Positions 9,073 through 18,917 of a DNA stretch of 64,000 nucleotides are shown here, piece by piece; positions within the stretch are counted from its first letter, which is position 1, and every line of letters begins with the position of its first letter. The DNA is taken from contig NZ_HG964452.1 of NCBI RefSeq assembly GCF_000612725.1, positions 488,911 to 552,910 on the forward strand. Direction: 5' to 3'. The stretch comes from Mycolicibacterium austroafricanum (lineage in GTDB: Bacteria; Actinomycetota; Actinomycetes; Mycobacteriales; Mycobacteriaceae). The translations under genes were made by a program, and so were the position numbers. Below the pieces are notes generated by a model. The model was not told where the DNA came from. It made no database searches and saw nothing but the letters and a program-made list of their open reading frames with translations.

Positions 9073-10656
9073 CTAGTGCGCGAAATGCCTTGCGCCGGTG
9101 AGGTAGAGCGTGATCCCGGCCGCTTCGGCGGCGGCGGTCACCTCGTCGTCGCGCACCGATCCGCCGGGGTGGACGACGGCCTTGACGCCCGCCCTGATGA
9201 GGGTCTCCAGCCCGTCCGGGAACGGGAAGAACGCGTCGGAGGCGCCGACTGCGCCGCTGCTGCGCCCGCCGGCGCGCTCGACGGCCAGGCGGGCCGCGTC
9301 GACGCGGTTGACCTGACCCATGCCCACCCCGACCGTGGCGCCGTCCCTGGCGAGCACGATGGCGTTAGATTTGACCGCCCGGCAGGTCCGCCATGCGAAC
9401 GCCAGGTCGGCCAGCGTGTCGGGGTCGGCGGCGGGGCCTGCGGCCAGCGTCCACGTGTTCGGGTTGTCGCCGGCGGCGTCGAGGGCGTCGCGCTGCTGCA
9501 GCAGCAGCCCGCCGCTGACCTGACGGAACTCGGTGCCGCCCCGCTGGGGTTCGGAGGCGACCAGAACGCGGATGTTCTTCTTGCCCGAGAGCACTTCGAC
9601 GGCACCCGGTTCGTAGGCCGGCGCGATGATCACCTCGGTGAAGATTCCGGCGACGGTCTCGGCCATCTCGACGGTGACCTCGGTGTTCGCCGCGATCACC
9701 CCGCCGAAAGCCGACAGCGGGTCACACTCGTGTGCCTTGCGGTGGGCGTCGGCGACCGAGACCGGCGAGATCGCGATGCCGCACGGGTTGGCGTGCTTGA
9801 TGATCGCCACGCAGATGTCCTCGTGGTCGAACGCCGCACGCCACGCCGCGTCGGCGTCGGTGTAGTTGTTGTAGGACATCTCCTTGCCGTGCAGCTGTTC
9901 GGCCTGTGCGAGGCCGGGCCATCCGCCGTCGTCGCGGTACAGCGCGGCCTGCTGGTGCGGGTTCTCGCCGTAGCGCAGCACGGCCGCGCGCCGGAACGTC
10001 GCGCCCAGCCAGGGCGGCAGGTCGCCGCTCGTCGCCTCGGCCTCGGGGGCCAGTACCGACTCCATCCACGAGGCCACCGCCACGTCGTACTCAGCGGTGT
10101 GCCGGAATGCCAACGCCGCCAGCTTCTTTCGCTCCGAGTAGGTGAAGCCGCCGGCGCGCACCGCGGCCAGCACCCCGTCGTAGCCCAGCGGATCGACCAC
10201 GACGGCGACGCTGGGATGGTTCTTGGCGGCGGCGCGCACCATCGACGGCCCGCCGATGTCGATCTGCTCCACGCATTCGTCTTCGTCTGCGCCGGAGTTC
10301 ACCGTCTGGGTGAACGGGTACAGGTTCACCACCACCAGCTCGAACGCCGCGACGCCGAGCTCGGCCAGTGCCGCGACGTGTTCAGCCTTGCGCTGATCGG
10401 CGAGCAACCCGGCGTGCACGTGCGGGTGCAACGTCTTGACACGGCCGTCGAGCACCTCGGGGAAGCCCGTGACGTCCTCCACGGGTGTGACCGGAATCCC
10501 GGCGCCGGCAATCGTTTTGGCCGTCGAACCGGTGGACACGATGTCGACGCCGGCAGCGTGCAGACCCTGCGCCAGGGGCACAAGCCCGGTCTTGTCGTAG
10601 ACGCTGATCAGGGCACGCCTGATCGGCCTCCGGAACAGGTCGTCGTTGTCGCTCAT
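9073..10656 (-). CDS. purH: Bifunctional AICAR transformylase/IMP cyclohydrolase
   Basis: A 527-residue cytosolic enzyme for the last two steps of purine synthesis: formylation of AICAR with 10-formyl-THF and cyclisation to IMP. The N-terminal IMP cyclohydrolase domain begins [14 protein letters not shown] and contains STGSTAKTI. The C-terminal transformylase part has KHANPCG and the closing SDAFFPFPD and HPGGSVRD motifs. ATG at 10656 is supported by AAAGGTG 8 nt upstream and by an ATGA overlap with purN. Equivalent to Rv0957. Confidence 0.97.
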   Translation of the reverse strand: MSDNDDLFRRPIRRALISVYDKTGLVPLAQGLHAAGVDIVSTGSTAKTIAGAGIPVTPVEDVTGFPEVLDGRVKTLHPHVHAGLLADQRKAEHVAALAELGVAAFELVVVNLYPFTQTVNSGADEDECVEQIDIGGPSMVRAAAKNHPSVAVVVDPLGYDGVLAAVRAGGFTYSERKKLAALAFRHTAEYDVAVASWMESVLAPEAEATSGDLPPWLGATFRRAAVLRYGENPHQQAALYRDDGGWPGLAQAEQLHGKEMSYNNYTDADAAWRAAFDHEDICVAIIKHANPCGIAISPVSVADAHRKAHECDPLSAFGGVIAANTEVTVEMAETVAGIFTEVIIAPAYEPGAVEVLSGKKNIRVLVASEPQRGGTEFRQVSGGLLLQQRDALDAAGDNPNTWTLAAGPAADPDTLADLAFAWRTCRAVKSNAIVLARDGATVGVGMGQVNRVDAARLAVERAGGRSSGAVGASDAFFPFPDGLETLIRAGVKAVVHPGGSVRDDEVTAAAEAAGITLYLTGARHFAH

Positions 10657-11309
10657 CCTAGGTTCACCTTTCGTCCTGTCCATGTCATGCCGCGGGTTGC
10701 CATCGCCGCCACCACATCCACCAGCAGTTGCCTTTCGATCACCTTGATGCGCTCGTGCAGCGATGACTCGTCGTCACCGTCGAGCACCGTCACGGCCTGT
10801 TGGGCGACGATGGGACCGGTGTCGGTGCCCGCGTCCACCAGATGCACCGTGCACCCGGTCACCCGTACGCCGTAGGCCAGCGCGTCGCGCACCGCGTGCG
10901 CGCCGGGGAACGCGGGTAGTAGCGCCGGATGGGTGTTGAGCACCCGGCCGGGAAATGTCGAAAGAAACTGGGGGCCAAGTATTTTCATGAATCCGGCGGA
11001 CACCACCAAATCGGGGCGGTGGGCCGCGGTCGCGTCGGCCAGCGCAGCGTCCCACGCGGCGCGGTCGGGATACTCGCTCAGCGGGACGGTGAACGTCGGT
11101 ATCGCGGCCCCGGAGGCGATGTCCAGCGCCGCGCACACCCGATCTGTGCCGACTGCGACCACCCGTGCCGGGTAGTCACCGACGGCGGATTTCAACAACG
11201 AGGCCAGCAGCGAGCCGGTACCCGAAGCCAGCACCACCAGTCGCGCCGGCGCGCTCGGGGGCACACGCAGGACGCATCGCTCCTCGCGTCCGCCGGCCTC
11301 AGGTTGCAC
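10653..11309 (-). CDS. purN: Phosphoribosylglycinamide formyltransferase
   Basis: A 218-residue enzyme that formylates GAR with 10-formyl-THF, the third step of purine synthesis. ASGTGSLL near the N-terminus is the phosphate-binding loop. The formyl-transfer motif is [20 protein letters not shown], and the catalytic Asp region is [13 protein letters not shown]. The start is GTG at 11309. Its TGA overlaps the purH ATG, so the two are translationally coupled. Equivalent to Rv0956. Confidence 0.95.
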   Translation of the reverse strand: MQPEAGGREERCVLRVPPSAPARLVVLASGTGSLLASLLKSAVGDYPARVVAVGTDRVCAALDIASGAAIPTFTVPLSEYPDRAAWDAALADATAAHRPDLVVSAGFMKILGPQFLSTFPGRVLNTHPALLPAFPGAHAVRDALAYGVRVTGCTVHLVDAGTDTGPIVAQQAVTVLDGDDESSLHERIKVIERQLLVDVVAAMATRGMTWTGRKVNLG

Positions 11310-11318
11310 GCTGAGATC

Positions 11319-12839
11319 CTAGTGGTCACCCTGTTCGCGCTTGCCGCCGCTGTCGTCGTCGACGACGCTGAGGCCGTTTTCTTCGTCTTCGACGCTGAGG
11401 CCGTTTTCTTCGTCTTCGACGCTGAGGCCGTTTTCTTCGTCTTCGACGAAGTGGCCGTTTTCTTCGTCTTCGACGAAGGGGCTTGTTTGTTCGTCAACGA
11501 CGAAGTGGTCCTCGGGGTCAAGGTCAGCGTCGATCGGACCGTCGGGTACCGGCGGCGCAGGTTCACCGGCGGGCTCGATTCGCGGGTCGGGGTCCGGCCG
11601 GTCCCGGGGCGGTGCCTCGAGGGCGATTTCTTCGGTGTGGGGCTCCGCGTCAGCGGTCTCGATCACGGCGTCGTCGACAACCGCCGCTGGTTCGGGGACA
11701 GGCTTGGGTTTGCGCACCCGCGGGGTGATCCCGCCCGACATCGCGACCGTGAGCGCGCCGATCCCGAAAAACCACAGGAACACCGCGGGGGCGAACGTGG
11801 CCTGATCCACACCGACGTTCCCGAAATTGCCCAGCGGTCCCCCACCGGCATGTCCGAGCAACGCCATCGCCCCCGCCGCGGCCGCCGCGGCGGTCAGCAC
11901 CTTCGCCAGCGCCGCGGGCATCGGCAGCGGGTGGCGCGCGCACTGCTGGCCCAGCGCCACCGCCGACACCGCCGCGATGATCATCAGGGCCACCCATACC
12001 GGGCCGAGCGGCGGAGTCGGGACCGCGGCCAGCACCGGAAGCGCCGGTATGTCGCCGCCGAACACCGTGAACGAACTGAACGTGGCCAGCCCGATGTGCG
12101 CACTCGAGCCGACCGCCACCGCCGAGGCCCCCACCATCACGTTGGGCAGGTACAGCACCGAAAGCACGGTCAGGCTGAGCTGGCCGAACATCGAGTCGGT
12201 GATCGAGAACAGGTCGTGCATGGTCGACCAGTGCACGACCAGCGACCCGGCGACGACGGCGCCCGACAGACCCATGAGCGCCAGCACACCGGCCGCCGCC
12301 GCCCGGAACGCGTCAGGCAGCCAACCGGGCAGCGGCGACGCGCTCAGCAGCCGCCTGCCCACCCGCGAACCGACGCCGAGCACCGCACCGATCGCGTGCA
12401 CGGTGAACACGTAGCCGAAGGCGTGCAGCGCGTCCGGGGTCTGCAGTTGGGTGAGCACCGAGGCGGCGTCGTGGATGACGGCCAGACAGATCGCGGCGAT
12501 CAACACCGGCCCGCCCAGCGCCGAGGCCACCACCCAGCGGGTGACGAACCACGAGGAGCTGGTCGCCGCCGCGGTGGTCCGCGCGGTGCCGTAGATCATC
12601 ACCAGGACCGGAAGCAGCGGCATCACGCCGAGAGCGCTGCCGCCGATGGACACCGGAACCAGATGCACACCCAGCCACATGCTGGCGATGGCGCCGAAAG
12701 CGCCTGTCATGTCGCTGTTGGCGATCAGCAGCTGAAGCAGGACGACTGCGGCGATGATCACCAACGCGACGAGGGACGGACCGAACGCGACCCGCAGCAG
12801 GTCACGCGCCTGGCGTGTACCGACTGGCCGGGTGCTCAC
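11319..12839 (-). CDS. perM: PerM-like integral membrane protein (DUF6350)
   Basis: A 506-residue polytopic protein with about nine or ten membrane segments starting at [17 protein letters not shown], then a long acidic cytosolic-type tail. It corresponds to Rv0955/PerM, which is known to be needed for cell division under some conditions and for persistence of M. tuberculosis. The tail contains a nine-residue repeat (EDEENGLSV type) encoded by a 27-bp tandem repeat. GTG at 12839 is used, with GAGGAG 11 nt upstream; a second GTG at 12887 adds 16 residues. The gene next to it, Rv0954-like, has also been tied to the division complex. Confidence 0.85.
   Translation of the reverse strand: MSTRPVGTRQARDLLRVAFGPSLVALVIIAAVVLLQLLIANSDMTGAFGAIASMWLGVHLVPVSIGGSALGVMPLLPVLVMIYGTARTTAAATSSSWFVTRWVVASALGGPVLIAAICLAVIHDAASVLTQLQTPDALHAFGYVFTVHAIGAVLGVGSRVGRRLLSASPLPGWLPDAFRAAAAGVLALMGLSGAVVAGSLVVHWSTMHDLFSITDSMFGQLSLTVLSVLYLPNVMVGASAVAVGSSAHIGLATFSSFTVFGGDIPALPVLAAVPTPPLGPVWVALMIIAAVSAVALGQQCARHPLPMPAALAKVLTAAAAAAGAMALLGHAGGGPLGNFGNVGVDQATFAPAVFLWFFGIGALTVAMSGGITPRVRKPKPVPEPAAVVDDAVIETADAEPHTEEIALEAPPRDRPDPDPRIEPAGEPAPPVPDGPIDADLDPEDHFVVDEQTSPFVEDEENGHFVEDEENGLSVEDEENGLSVEDEENGLSVVDDDSGGKREQGDH
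11364..11498. repeat. 27-bp coding tandem repeat in perM
   Basis: Three identical 27-bp units (11364-11390, 11391-11417, 11418-11444) are followed by a close variant (11445-11471) and a diverged one (11472-11498). On the coding strand they encode nine-residue units such as EDEENGLSV. Because the unit is a multiple of three, gain or loss of copies changes tail length without a frameshift. Confidence 0.92.
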
Positions 12840-12899
12840 GGGTTGGGCCGCTCCTCGCAGACGCTCGGGCGCGCGACGTTCGCGCACGCGCGGCTCAGA

Positions 12900-13745
12900 C
12901 TACGACGAGGACTGACCCGGCTGCGAGGATGACGGCGACTGGTGTGGCGCGGGCGCCTGGCTGGTCGGCGTGTTGCTCGCGGGCGGCTGGCCGTACGTCG
13001 GGAAGCCGGTGGGCGGGGTGGGCGGTCCGGACTGTGCGCCGGCGGGGAAACCGCCGGTGCCCGGCCCGCTGCCCGGGTAGCCGCCATACGGCGTCGGGTA
13101 TCCGGGCCGCTGCTGTTGTTGCGGCCCCTGCTGGTGCTGACCGGAACCGCCCTGGGTGGGCGGCTGACCGTAGTAGCCGGGGTACTGGCCGTAGGACTGC
13201 GGCTGCTCGTACTTGGGCCGGGGCACCGGTGGGGTGATGATGCCCGCGTCGAACAGCAGCACGACGACGGAGACGGCCGCCTGAAGCAGGATGAACGCGA
13301 TGACGAGGTAGAGGCCCCATCCGATCGACGCCTCGGCCGGCTTGTTGATGATCTCCGCGACCACGAGCAGCAGGGCCAGAACCGCCGCGACGGCGGCCAC
13401 AGCGGTGAAGTTGTTCTGCCGGGGAAGCAGCCCGACCGCGGCGAACAGGCCCGCTGTGATCGCGGAGATGACAGCCAAGATGACACCGAACGAGCTGCCC
13501 GTCAGCTCACCGAAGGCGGAGAAGTCCGACGCTGTGAAGTGCGGGCCGAAGCTCGACATGTACACGAGCAGGCCGAGGGCCACGACGGCGGCGCTGAGGT
13601 AGACGGGTAGTTTGCTCGGACCCTCGGCGACCGGGTCGGCGTCGGGAACTCTGTTGAACTGCTGTGTCGGCGCGCTGAATTGGGTGGTCGGTTGCTGGCC
13701 GGGCGGGAATCCCTGACCTCCGGGCGCGCCTTGTGGGTACGACAT
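12900..13745 (-). CDS. DUF5336 membrane protein, 34-kDa antigen-like (Rv0954-like)
   Basis: A 281-residue protein. An N-terminal Gly/Gln/Pro segment is followed by four or five membrane helices (LSAAVVALGLLVYM, GVILAVISAITAGLFAAVGL, AVAAVLALLLVVAEII, YLVIAFILLQAAVSVVVLL) and a C-terminal tail rich in Gln, Pro, Gly and Tyr, likely disordered. The homologue Rv0954 has been reported as part of the mycobacterial division complex. ATG at 13745 follows AGGAGAGGTC. It is transcribed toward perM with a 60-bp gap, so a shared envelope/division unit is plausible. Confidence 0.85.
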   Translation of the reverse strand: MSYPQGAPGGQGFPPGQQPTTQFSAPTQQFNRVPDADPVAEGPSKLPVYLSAAVVALGLLVYMSSFGPHFTASDFSAFGELTGSSFGVILAVISAITAGLFAAVGLLPRQNNFTAVAAVAAVLALLLVVAEIINKPAEASIGWGLYLVIAFILLQAAVSVVVLLFDAGIITPPVPRPKYEQPQSYGQYPGYYGQPPTQGGSGQHQQGPQQQQRPGYPTPYGGYPGSGPGTGGFPAGAQSGPPTPPTGFPTYGQPPASNTPTSQAPAPHQSPSSSQPGQSSS

Positions 13746-13913
13746 GACCTCTCCTGTGCTGTGCGGACATCGGAACTGACGGTGCCGCCATGGGTGACGA
13801 CGGTCGACGTCGACGAACCCGCCTGAAGCGAATCGATAAACCACGCTAGCGCACTCCGGGGTGAGCCCGGCACTCCCGCACGAACGCCGAGCCCCGGACC
13901 CGTCGAGGTTCTG

Positions 13914-15044
13914 CTACGCAGGCACGAGGACGGGTGAATCCGCCGACACGCGCCCGGAGTTCTCGATCTCGCGAACCAATGGGAGCACCCTCGCCCCGAA
14001 GTACTCGATCTCCTCCTGGAAGTGCAGGAAGCCGCCCAGGATCAGGTCGACGCCACGCTCGCGGTACGCCGCGATGCGTTCGGCGATCTGCTCGGGCGTG
14101 CCGATCAACTGGGTGCGGAAACCGTCGTTGTACTGGACCAGATCCTCGAATGTGGAGTCGGCCCACATGCCCTTCCTGTCGCTCGTCGAGTTGCCGGCCT
14201 GCTGCACCGCGCCGCGGAAGCCCTCCACCGCAGGTGTGTTCGCCTTGGCGATGATCTCGCGGAGCACCTCTTTCGCCTCTTTCTCGGTGTCTCTGGCGAT
14301 GATGAAGCCGTTGAGTCCGAACCTGACCTCGCGACCCGCGGCTCGGGCGTGGTCTCGGACCTCGACCACCTGCTCGGTGACGCCGTCGAAGTCCTTGCCG
14401 TTGGAGAAGTACCAGTCGGCGTAGTAGCCGCCGTTGCGGCGGGCCGCGGTCGAGTTGCCGCCCTGGAACAACTCCGGATTGGGCCGCTCGGCGGTGTTGG
14501 CGGGCTTGGGCTTGAGGGTGAAGTCATGGATGCGGTAGAAGTCGCCGCGGAAATCCACGTCGTCCTCTGTCCAGATCTTGCGCAGCACCTGCAGGAACTC
14601 TGCGCTGCGCCGGTAACGCTCGTCGTGCTCCAGCCACGGCTCGCCCAGGTGGGTGAACTCGTCTTTGAACCAGCCGCTGACGACGTTGACGGCGAACCGG
14701 CCGCCGGAGAGCTGATCGGCGGTGGCCCCGAGCTTGGCCAGGACGGCCGGCTGCCACAACCCGGGATGCACGGCCGCGATGACCTTGAGCCGCTCGGTGG
14801 CCAGCAGCAGCGCGAGACTGAAGCTGGTCGACTCATGCTGGTATTCGGCGCCGTAGCTGGCCTCGTAGCGCACCTGGGACAGGGCGTACTCGAACCCGTT
14901 GTTCTCCGCGGTTCGGGCGAGTTTCCGGTTGTACTCGTAGTTCCAGTCGGTGCGCTGCTCGATGTCGCTGGTAACCAGGCCCCCGCTGACGTTGGGCACC
15001 CAGTAGGCGAACTTGACGTGGTCGGCGATGCGTTCGGTCGTCAT
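13914..15044 (-). CDS. sfnG: LLM-class flavin monooxygenase, SfnG/alkanesulfonate type
   Basis: A 376-residue luciferase-fold enzyme. The start region KFAYWVPNVSGGLV and EQRTDWNYEYNRKLA is typical of dimethyl-sulfone monooxygenase SfnG, which uses FMNH2 and oxygen to release methanesulfinate. VNVVSGWFKDEF is the conserved LLM flavin/substrate segment. A flavin reductase would be needed and none is adjacent. ATG at 15044 is chosen; an upstream ATG at 15065 adds seven poorly conserved residues. It has no counterpart at this place in M. tuberculosis. Function could also be another organosulfur compound. Confidence 0.82.
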   Translation of the reverse strand: MTTERIADHVKFAYWVPNVSGGLVTSDIEQRTDWNYEYNRKLARTAENNGFEYALSQVRYEASYGAEYQHESTSFSLALLLATERLKVIAAVHPGLWQPAVLAKLGATADQLSGGRFAVNVVSGWFKDEFTHLGEPWLEHDERYRRSAEFLQVLRKIWTEDDVDFRGDFYRIHDFTLKPKPANTAERPNPELFQGGNSTAARRNGGYYADWYFSNGKDFDGVTEQVVEVRDHARAAGREVRFGLNGFIIARDTEKEAKEVLREIIAKANTPAVEGFRGAVQQAGNSTSDRKGMWADSTFEDLVQYNDGFRTQLIGTPEQIAERIAAYRERGVDLILGGFLHFQEEIEYFGARVLPLVREIENSGRVSADSPVLVPA

Positions 15045-15108
15045 GGTCAGCCATGCAACCGCCATCGCGCGGCGGGGTCATCGGTATGGATCGCGGTGAA
15101 GGAAACGT

Positions 15109-16239
15109 TTATGCGCACTCGCCGAGCAGCGACGTGTCCAGCATGATCCTGCCGAGGGCGACCCAGGCGGCCCCGAAATAGGTCGGATAGCGCTGCTGCA
15201 ACGCGGAGGCCTGATCCAGTCGGGCCGCGCCTGCCTCACGGTCACCCGCCGCGTGATCGGTCGCCGCGGCACTGACCAGCGCGACGGGATGCTGCCACTC
15301 GCCTGCGGCCGACCCGTCCAGGTTGCGGGTCGCCGGGATGTCGCGCGACGCGGCGACCACCCGGCGCAGTGACACCGCCACCGCACGGTCCGCCGGGTCG
15401 CACGACTCCGCGAAACGGATCGGTAGCCGTGCGGCATCCAGCCCGAACCGGGTGGGTCCTCCGTCGGGTGGACCCGTCGGCACCGCGCGCCCGGCCGGGT
15501 CGACCGACGCCCAGTCCGGCGGCAGTGAAGCCGTGCCGATCAGCTGCCAGACCAGCACACGCTGGGTTCTGCTGACATCGAGCCACCGCCGGTCGGCCGA
15601 GGCGTCCAGCAGCTCCCGCTCGGCGCGGGGACTGAAGTACCCGGGGTCCACGGCATGCGGCGGCGCGGTCGCCCAGTTACCCGCGACGGTGATCAACCCG
15701 GGTCGGGCCATGGCGGGCGACGGCGCCGCTCCGACGGTCACGGTCTCTCCCCGCAACACGTCGGCACCGAGCCGCTTCCCGTCCTCGGCCAGTTCCGGCG
15801 CGGCGAATCGCCGCGCCGCGAGCAGCAGCGAGCGGGCAGCGTCCAGGTCCGCGTCGGTGGCACTGCTCGGGTCCGTGACCCGACCGTCGGCCCAGCGCCA
15901 CGACAACAACCCGTCGGGGCGGCGCAGGTGGGTCCGGGTCCAGTCCCAGATCGCCCGGAAGCGGGGCTCGTCGCCGAGCGCGGCGGCGATCAGCATGCCG
16001 TAGGCCTGCCCTTCGCTGACGACATCGCCGCCTTCGTCGCGTCGGACGACGCGACCGTCGCTCTCGACGTACCTGGACAGGAAGTCCTCGCCGGCCTGTC
16101 GCGCCGCCTGTTCGCGCATCCCGCGGACGTCGTCGTCGGACATGCGTGGGTCCACCGCCTGCGCGGCGGCCCACCCTGCGCCGACGACGAGCAACAGCGC
16201 AACCAGCAGCAACATGGCCTTACGCAACCGACTCACCAT
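15109..16239 (-). CDS. Secreted glycoside hydrolase family 8 (BcsZ-like endoglucanase)
   Basis: A 376-residue protein with a signal peptide or anchor (MLLLVALLLVVGAGWAA). The GH8 general acid is in VSEGQAYGM and the second acidic motif in TDADLDAARSLLLA. GH8 enzymes cut beta-1,4-glucans; BcsZ of cellulose synthase clusters is the best-known member. It is encoded last in a GT2-GT39-GH8 unit and overlaps the preceding transferase by 7 bp, so trimming or quality control of the polymer is likely. ATG at 16239 has GGAGGGG 4 nt upstream; ATG at 16251 is the alternative. Confidence 0.82.
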   Translation of the reverse strand: MVSRLRKAMLLLVALLLVVGAGWAAAQAVDPRMSDDDVRGMREQAARQAGEDFLSRYVESDGRVVRRDEGGDVVSEGQAYGMLIAAALGDEPRFRAIWDWTRTHLRRPDGLLSWRWADGRVTDPSSATDADLDAARSLLLAARRFAAPELAEDGKRLGADVLRGETVTVGAAPSPAMARPGLITVAGNWATAPPHAVDPGYFSPRAERELLDASADRRWLDVSRTQRVLVWQLIGTASLPPDWASVDPAGRAVPTGPPDGGPTRFGLDAARLPIRFAESCDPADRAVAVSLRRVVAASRDIPATRNLDGSAAGEWQHPVALVSAAATDHAAGDREAGAARLDQASALQQRYPTYFGAAWVALGRIMLDTSLLGECA

Positions 16240-18917
16240 TGGCCCCTCCATTGCCCTTGCCTCCTCTGATATCTCGTCAGGGCCCAGGCGAGCGCGGCGA
16301 TGACAGTCGCGCACGCGGCCAGCGGTAGCACCTTCTGGCGCGGATCGCCGCCGGCCGCAACGGTCTTCGACGGGTTCTTGTCGGGTATCGGTGCGACTGC
16401 GGGTGCACCGGGTGCCGGTGGGTCCAGCGGGGCCGCGGCTGCCGCCACGTCGCGCGTCTGGTGCACGGCCGGACCGTCCCGCCCGTCGGTGACCACCAGC
16501 GTGGTGGGAGTGCCGTCGGTCAGCTCGACCGGTTGGCGCCACTCCCGTCCGCCCGCGGTGACGACCGCGTCATAGGCGCCTGCGGGCTCCGCGCCGTAGC
16601 CGGTGATCAGCCCGTAGGAGGCGTTGTCGGCCAGCACGGTGGGGTCCGCGCCGGGTGCGGCCAGCGCGAGCTTCACCGGGCCGGCCGCGGCCGCCGCCTG
16701 CAGCAGCCGCACCGAGGATCCGCTGACGGGACCGTCGGGCGCGAGTTGCGCCGCGATCTCGCCGGTCTCTCCGGCCGAGAACAACGCCAACGTGTACGTC
16801 GCCCCCGGCGCGACCGTGAACGCCTGCCGCATCACCGGCACGCCGCCGCGGTCGGCGACGGTGCTCATCACGTAGGTGCCACCGGGAAGGGCCCGATAGT
16901 CCGACGGACTTCCGGTTCCGGGGCGGACCGATCCCACCGGGGTGCCGTCGACGTGGACGAACTCGAGACGGTCGGCCGCCTGCCCGCGCCGCATGTCGAC
17001 GATCCGCACCGCGGCCGGAGGACCCGCAGGGACGGGATCCGGACGCGACCCGAGGCCGACGTCCGTCGCCCGGGCGGGGAATCGCACGGTCAACCCGTTG
17101 TCGGACAACTGCACCGTCTCGGCCCCGAACGGGCTGCGCTGACGCTCGATGAACCCCGCGGCGGCCTGGAGCTGGTCCCGGGGTCCGCCCAGCCTGAACT
17201 CGCGCCGGGCGGTGCCTGCCACCTCTTCCGCGGCGACACCCGAGATGCTCTGCAACACAACGGGTTGCCGCGAGACGAGCATCGACAACGTGGCGACGGT
17301 CCGTTGGTCGACGACGCCCGACTGCAGGTCGGCCAGCGCGTCGGGATCGGAGTCGGGATGGAGGCGGGCGGCGACCTGAACTCCGAAGTCGGGCACCGCG
17401 GGCCGCGCCGCCGGGGCGCCACCGGAGTCGACGCGCAGCACGTCGACGCGCTCGCCGCCGGATCCGAACGTCGCCGCCGGCCGGGCATGCCACATCGCGT
17501 CGGTCAGCACCCCGGAGTCGGGCATGTTGGCGCGCATCGACGGTGTGGACACGACCCATCCGTAGTCGGCCCAGCCGTCGGGCGCCAGGTTCTGCACCTG
17601 CTCGTCGGTGTCCACCTTGTACGACCAGATCACGTTGTGTCTGTCCCGGCCGTCCCTGACCAGGTCGACCCACATGGCGTCGTCGACGATCAGGCGGTCT
17701 TCCTCGGGCACGTTGGCAGCGACCCAACTCTGGGCCTGCCGCATGGCGGCGTCGTCGTCGGCCGACAGCACGGTGTCGTGGCTCGGCACCCAGAGGGCGA
17801 CGAGCATCGCGGCCGCGAAAGCCGTTGCCAGCGCCGCAGTCACCCGGATACGGCTGCCGAAACGCGGCGCGATCTGCCCGCCGCGCCGCAACCGTCGCAC
17901 GCCCTCCTCCCCGAGGCCGGCGGCCAACAGGGCGATGAGCGGCAGCGCGGCGATGACGAACGGCACGGGCAGATATCCCGGCCGCAGGACGGTGACCACC
18001 AGGATGAGCAGTCCGAGGGCGTACGGCCGCAACCGCTGAATCAGCAACGCGGACAACGCGATCGGCGCGGCCAGCAACGGCAGCACCGGATCCAGCCGGA
18101 GCCATTCGTCGATAGTGTGCCGTTTGAGTGATTGCGGATCGCCGATGGAACCGCTGGCTTCCCGTTGCCACAGCTGGAATTTGACGCCCTCCCACAGGCT
18201 GACGTGTCCGGGGCCGGGGATCAACTCGCCCCGCACCAGCGCCATCAGCGCGTAGATGCTGACGACGAGAGCGAACACCGTACCGAACACCGTCAACGCG
18301 TACCGGCGTGTCGCCGGGGCGGTTTTGGTCCACACCAGCCAGGCCACCATCGGCAGGAACAGCAGCATGGTCTCCTTGGTCAGCACCGCGATGCCGAAAC
18401 ACGCGGCCGCGCCGAGCATCGCCGAGAGCCGGTGCCGCGGTGAGCACACCAACACGAGGCCGGCCAGCATCCACGCCACCGCAAGGTTGTCCAGGTAGAC
18501 CGCACGGCTCAGCGAGATCGCCAACGGCGACACCGCCAGGACGGTCACCGCGGCCGCGGCGGCCGGGCGCGTCATGCCGATCCGGCGAGCGAGCAGCCAC
18601 AACAGTCCCGTACCGACGACCGCGACGACCACCATCAGGTAGCGGCCCGCGGTGACGGCGTTGCCCCCGAACCCCGGCCCGGTGAGCAGCATCCACCCGG
18701 CCAGCTGCAACCAACCGGCAGGCGGATGGTCGTACCAGTAAGTGTAGTGGGCCAGCTCGCCCCACTGGATCATCGCGAAAGCCTGAGCGACGTAGGTTCC
18801 CTCGTCGTCGAGCCGAATCGGCGAGCCCGCGATGTTGATCAGACGCAGCACAGCGGTCAGCGCCATCAGCGCCAACAGGACCGGTATCGAAGGATTGATC
18901 CGCTTCAGCGTGTTCAT
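16233..18917 (-). CDS. GT39/ArnT-like membrane glycosyltransferase with C-terminal DUF4397-like domain
   Basis: An 894-residue protein. The N-terminal half has about eleven membrane helices and the first-loop acidic motif RLDDEGTYVA (Asp37-Glu39) expected of polyprenyl-phosphate-sugar dependent transferases. WYDHPPAGWLQ follows. The extracytoplasmic second half ends with a beta-rich segment at about 637-815 (LPGGTYVMSTVAD, VAPGATYTLALFSAG) that resembles DUF4397, a proline/alanine linker, and a last helix at about 864-882. This fusion is unusual. It is joined by an ATGA overlap to GT2 upstream and overlaps GH8 downstream, so all three should act on one surface polymer. Confidence 0.82.
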   Translation of the reverse strand: MNTLKRINPSIPVLLALMALTAVLRLINIAGSPIRLDDEGTYVAQAFAMIQWGELAHYTYWYDHPPAGWLQLAGWMLLTGPGFGGNAVTAGRYLMVVVAVVGTGLLWLLARRIGMTRPAAAAAVTVLAVSPLAISLSRAVYLDNLAVAWMLAGLVLVCSPRHRLSAMLGAAACFGIAVLTKETMLLFLPMVAWLVWTKTAPATRRYALTVFGTVFALVVSIYALMALVRGELIPGPGHVSLWEGVKFQLWQREASGSIGDPQSLKRHTIDEWLRLDPVLPLLAAPIALSALLIQRLRPYALGLLILVVTVLRPGYLPVPFVIAALPLIALLAAGLGEEGVRRLRRGGQIAPRFGSRIRVTAALATAFAAAMLVALWVPSHDTVLSADDDAAMRQAQSWVAANVPEEDRLIVDDAMWVDLVRDGRDRHNVIWSYKVDTDEQVQNLAPDGWADYGWVVSTPSMRANMPDSGVLTDAMWHARPAATFGSGGERVDVLRVDSGGAPAARPAVPDFGVQVAARLHPDSDPDALADLQSGVVDQRTVATLSMLVSRQPVVLQSISGVAAEEVAGTARREFRLGGPRDQLQAAAGFIERQRSPFGAETVQLSDNGLTVRFPARATDVGLGSRPDPVPAGPPAAVRIVDMRRGQAADRLEFVHVDGTPVGSVRPGTGSPSDYRALPGGTYVMSTVADRGGVPVMRQAFTVAPGATYTLALFSAGETGEIAAQLAPDGPVSGSSVRLLQAAAAAGPVKLALAAPGADPTVLADNASYGLITGYGAEPAGAYDAVVTAGGREWRQPVELTDGTPTTLVVTDGRDGPAVHQTRDVAAAAAPLDPPAPGAPAVAPIPDKNPSKTVAAGGDPRQKVLPLAACATVIAALAWALTRYQRRQGQWRGQW

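Noticed and set aside
8575..10875. A 766-codon plus-strand frame opposite the lipoprotein, purH and purN
   Set aside because: Antisense shadow typical of GC-rich DNA: composition is skewed to Gly, Arg, His and Gln, and no family motif appears.
11364..11498. CRISPR-like array
   Set aside because: The 27-bp repeats are directly adjacent with no spacers and are in frame inside perM.
10929..12932. A 667-codon plus-strand frame opposite purN and perM
   Set aside because: Antisense shadow, low-complexity and without motifs, while both minus-strand genes are well supported.
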